Origin: Syntrophobacteraceae bacterium
GTDB lineage: Bacteria > Desulfobacterota > Syntrophobacteria > Syntrophobacterales > Syntrophobacteraceae
Assembly: GCA_031292215.1 (NCBI GenBank)
Contig: JARLHO010000025.1
Coordinates: 1-53,622 of the forward strand
Reading direction: 5' to 3'
DNA: 53,622 nucleotides
Below are positions 51,850-53,622 of this stretch, piece by piece. Positions within the stretch are counted from its first letter, which is position 1. Every line of letters starts with the position of its first letter. The notes under the pieces were generated by a model that was not told the origin of the DNA, did no database searches, and worked only from the letters and a program-made list of their open reading frames with translations. Position numbers and translations under genes: made by a program.

Positions 51850-52656
51850 ATGGCCATTATCACGATTTCCAGAGGTTCTTATGGCAAAGGCAAAGAGGTG
51901 GCCGTCCAGGTGGCCGAAAAGCTAGGCTACAGGTGTATCGCGCGGGAGGTGGTTCTCGATGCCTCCAAAGAATTCGATATCCCCGAGATCAGGCTTATCA
52001 GGGCGATCCATGACGCCCCTTCCATTTTAGAAAGGTTTAGGGGGGGGAAGGAAAAGTACGTTGCCTTTTTTAGATCCGCTCTCCTCAAGCAGTTGCGATC
52101 GGACAATGTGGTCTATCACGGCCTGGCGGGCCATTTCTTCTTAAACGGCGTAAAGCACGCCTTGAAGGTCAGGATCATTGCCGACATGGAGGATCGGGTA
52201 AGGGCGGAGATGCAAAGCAAAAGGATCTCGCGAGAAGATGCGGCGCGCGTTTTGGCAAACGACGACGAACAGCGCAGAAAATGGAGCCTGCACCTGTATG
52301 GAATCGATACGGCCGACCCCAGTCTCTACGATATGGTTATCCACATCGGAGGCATCACGGTGGATAACGCTGTTAGCTTGATATGCCAGGTTGCCGAGTT
52401 CGACAGGTTCCAGACCAAACCGGAGTCACGAAAATTCATAGAAGAGCTCTCGCTTAAAGCCGATGTAAGGGCAGCCCTAATCGACGTAAAGCCTGAGGCA
52501 GACATTAGTGTGGAGGGGACAACGGTGATAGTCGGGGCCAAAATTCCTTCCCTCCTTTCCGGTGAGCAACAGGAGTTGGTTGATGGAATAAAAAGAATCG
52601 TCGAATCGGTTCCAGGCGTTACCCGGGTCGCTGTAAAACCGCACCGCGTCTCGTAA
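51850..52656 (+). CDS. Cytidylate-kinase-like protein with C-terminal BON domain
   Basis: 268 residues. It starts MAIITISRGSYGKGKEVAVQ, a P-loop variant typical of the cytidylate kinase-like family (AAK33-type), continuing with YHGLAGHFFLNGVKHALKVR and the lid-like RVRAEMQSKRISREDAARVL. Residues about 200-268 (DVRAALIDVKPEADISVEGT, then IVESVPGVTRVAVKP) form a BON domain, usually linked to membranes or phospholipid. AAGGAG precedes ATG 51850, so the longer frame from 51775 is dropped. It is too divergent to claim CMP kinase activity; the substrate is unknown. Confidence 0.87.
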   Translation: MAIITISRGSYGKGKEVAVQVAEKLGYRCIAREVVLDASKEFDIPEIRLIRAIHDAPSILERFRGGKEKYVAFFRSALLKQLRSDNVVYHGLAGHFFLNGVKHALKVRIIADMEDRVRAEMQSKRISREDAARVLANDDEQRRKWSLHLYGIDTADPSLYDMVIHIGGITVDNAVSLICQVAEFDRFQTKPESRKFIEELSLKADVRAALIDVKPEADISVEGTTVIVGAKIPSLLSGEQQELVDGIKRIVESVPGVTRVAVKPHRVS

Positions 52657-52753
52657 GGGATACGCCAACCCGAAGTCTGCGGGGATGCACGGCTTTGCGT
52701 GGGAGTAATCGGATTGCCGCATTGTGAGTTTGACCAGGCTATGATAGCTGCGC

Positions 52754-53136
52754 TCATATCAGCACTCGGACGCCATAGGAGGCAAAACGTGGATCGGCGG
52801 TGACGACGGGCAACTCCCGTGCCAAGGCCGTTGCAATCAGGAATCGCTCGCACGGGTCTTTGTGTACAGGAGGCAATAGGGCGGCTTTGATACTGATCTC
52901 AAGGTCGGGGTCGATGATATCGATTTGATGATGGACCAGTATGCTGCCGAGCCAATCCCGGGGTGGAATCGGCAATTGCAGCTTTCCGGTCCGGTGCTTC
53001 AGCGCGATTTCGCGGAAATATACCCGAAGGGAGCCTCATCGATCCTGTGAAGCGTCGCTGCGGAGATTTTGGTCTGATCGTGGGCCAGCCACAGCAGTGC
53101 ACAAGTGTCGAGCACGATCCTTCGACCTCTCCCCAT
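52754..53136 (-). pseudogene. PIN-domain (VapC-like) toxin, frameshifted
   Basis: The N-terminal part from ATG 53136 reads MGRGRRIVLDTCALLWLAHD, with the first PIN-domain Asp. It ends prematurely after GYISAKSR. The C-terminal part continues in another frame: EIALKHRTGKLQLPIPPRDW, DPCERFLIATALA and VVTADPRFASYGV, with the later catalytic acids. Family alignment expects about 4 extra residues (a VWE-like stretch) at the junction near 53020, so a small deletion has occurred. The ribonuclease is presumably inactive. Confidence 0.85.
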
Positions 53137-53375
53137 TCCTCCTCGCAGAGATCTTCCACCGGGTCGTAGCCGATCCCGATATTGCTTAACACCGCGCGAT
53201 AGCGCAGTCGGTTGCGATGCCTGTAAGGAATCAATTCGGCCACCGGTTTCCCGCTTCGGCAGATCACGAACGTCTCGCCCTTCTCCTCTAGCTCCGACAG
53301 TACGGCTGACAGCTTCGTCTTTGCTTCGTGAATGTTTAGTATATGATCCTCCCTGCATTCTAGTCTGGTGTCCAT
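53105..53375 (-). pseudogene. Phd/YefM-family antitoxin, altered at both ends
   Basis: The frame encodes NIHEAKTKLSAVLSELEEKG then ETFVICRSGKPVAELIPY, a clear Phd/YefM antitoxin. The AGGGAGGA ribosome site near 53350 is followed at the right distance by ATA where ATG would be expected (ATA CTA AAC ATT CAC). An upstream ATG at 53375 lies in the dispersed TTTCCGGATGGACACCAG repeat. At the 3' end the expected stop reads GGA, so the frame runs on into the toxin region to 52899 (194 residues from the longest start). It is probably non-functional or altered. Confidence 0.75.
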
Positions 53376-53382
53376 CCGGAAA
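53369..53382. repeat. Third copy of the TGTCCATCCGGAAA block
   Basis: TGTCCATCCGGAAA here is identical to the outer edge of the repeats at 2154-2240 and 4094-4174 (opposite strand). CTGGTG on the left side is also shared with copy 1. It provides the upstream ATG of the antitoxin frame. Only this edge, not the ~80-bp core, is present. Confidence 0.6.
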
Positions 53383-53622
53383 TAAGTTGGTGGCCTCCAT
53401 CCGCAGGACTGGGGGCTCCGGATGATCCCTAGTCCGGTTAGTTTAGCTAGGTGGGTTAAAGCTGTCAAGTCTCCGGCCCTCAACTGGATATTCGATATAC
53501 TGTTTCCTCAAAAAATGATGAAGCCCGGATGTGCCCTCTAAGAGCTGAAGAAGGGGTCCTGAAGCTTTCAATGTCGAAGGCTGGGAACACGGGGTTGTGG
53601 GTCGGATGGGCAGGGGGCGTGG
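53383..53622. other. Right end of window, no gene seen
   Basis: The last 240 bp have no supported coding sequence, RNA gene or terminator. A gene may begin beyond the window edge. Confidence 0.4.

Overview
The window looks like a chromosomal segment of a GC-rich anaerobic bacterium. The gene families suggest a deltaproteobacterial (Desulfobacterota, Syntrophobacter-like) relative: a small siroheme-reductase-type iron-sulfur protein with a PCP_red domain, sucCD, an isolated nuoEFG block, large PAS-rich kinases and dispersed palindromic repeats. This placement is inference from gene content; no rRNA or tRNA was seen.

Region 1 (1-12 kb) is a surface-polysaccharide locus with mobile debris. It has an IS66 transposase fragment, an AT-rich methyltransferase, a second IS66 relic, a WcaJ-type polyprenyl glycosylphosphotransferase, an IS256-type relic, a large secreted beta-helix protein, rmlB-rmlA, and a Wzi-like outer-membrane protein. 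manC lies separately at 31.7-33.1 kb. Together they would prime a lipid carrier, supply dTDP-4-keto-6-deoxyglucose and GDP-mannose, and handle polymer at the outer membrane. rmlC, rmlD and polymer export genes are not in the window.

Region 2 (12-22.4 kb) is mixed housekeeping: a small basic protein with a clear terminator, a DUF4412-like exported protein, a metallophosphoesterase, an acyl-CoA dehydrogenase behind a PAS kinase with a degenerate ATP site, an AI-2E-type permease, the PCP_red/NIR_SIR/ferredoxin protein, a cyclopropane fatty acid synthase, and an intact antitoxin-PemK pair.

Region 3 (22.4-25.8 kb) is accessory DNA bounded by two direct copies of the 3' end of mtnA. It holds a Uma2-family gene, one of two inverted copies of a 210-bp MITE-like element (the other is at 14.9-15.1 kb), and an AT-rich acyltransferase.

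Region 4 (25.8-35.7 kb) has gatB-mtnA, sucC-sucD, a glycine-zipper lipoprotein, manC and a fused tandem phosphofructokinase whose second half has lost catalytic motifs, as in eukaryotic PFKs.

Region 5 (35.7-53.6 kb) begins with about 1 kb of repeat-bearing DNA and a Uma2 gene. A leftward run follows: an M32 carboxypeptidase, a membrane hybrid kinase and a 1659-residue kinase with two complete, different kinase modules. Then come nuoE-nuoF-nuoG, a third Uma2 gene, a cytidylate-kinase-like/BON protein, and a decayed Phd/PIN toxin-antitoxin module.

No CRISPR array, prophage or obvious defence operon was found. The most unusual items are the tandem PFK, the double-kinase protein, the mtnA 3'-end duplication, the MITE pair and the beta-helix protein with repeated inserted modules.
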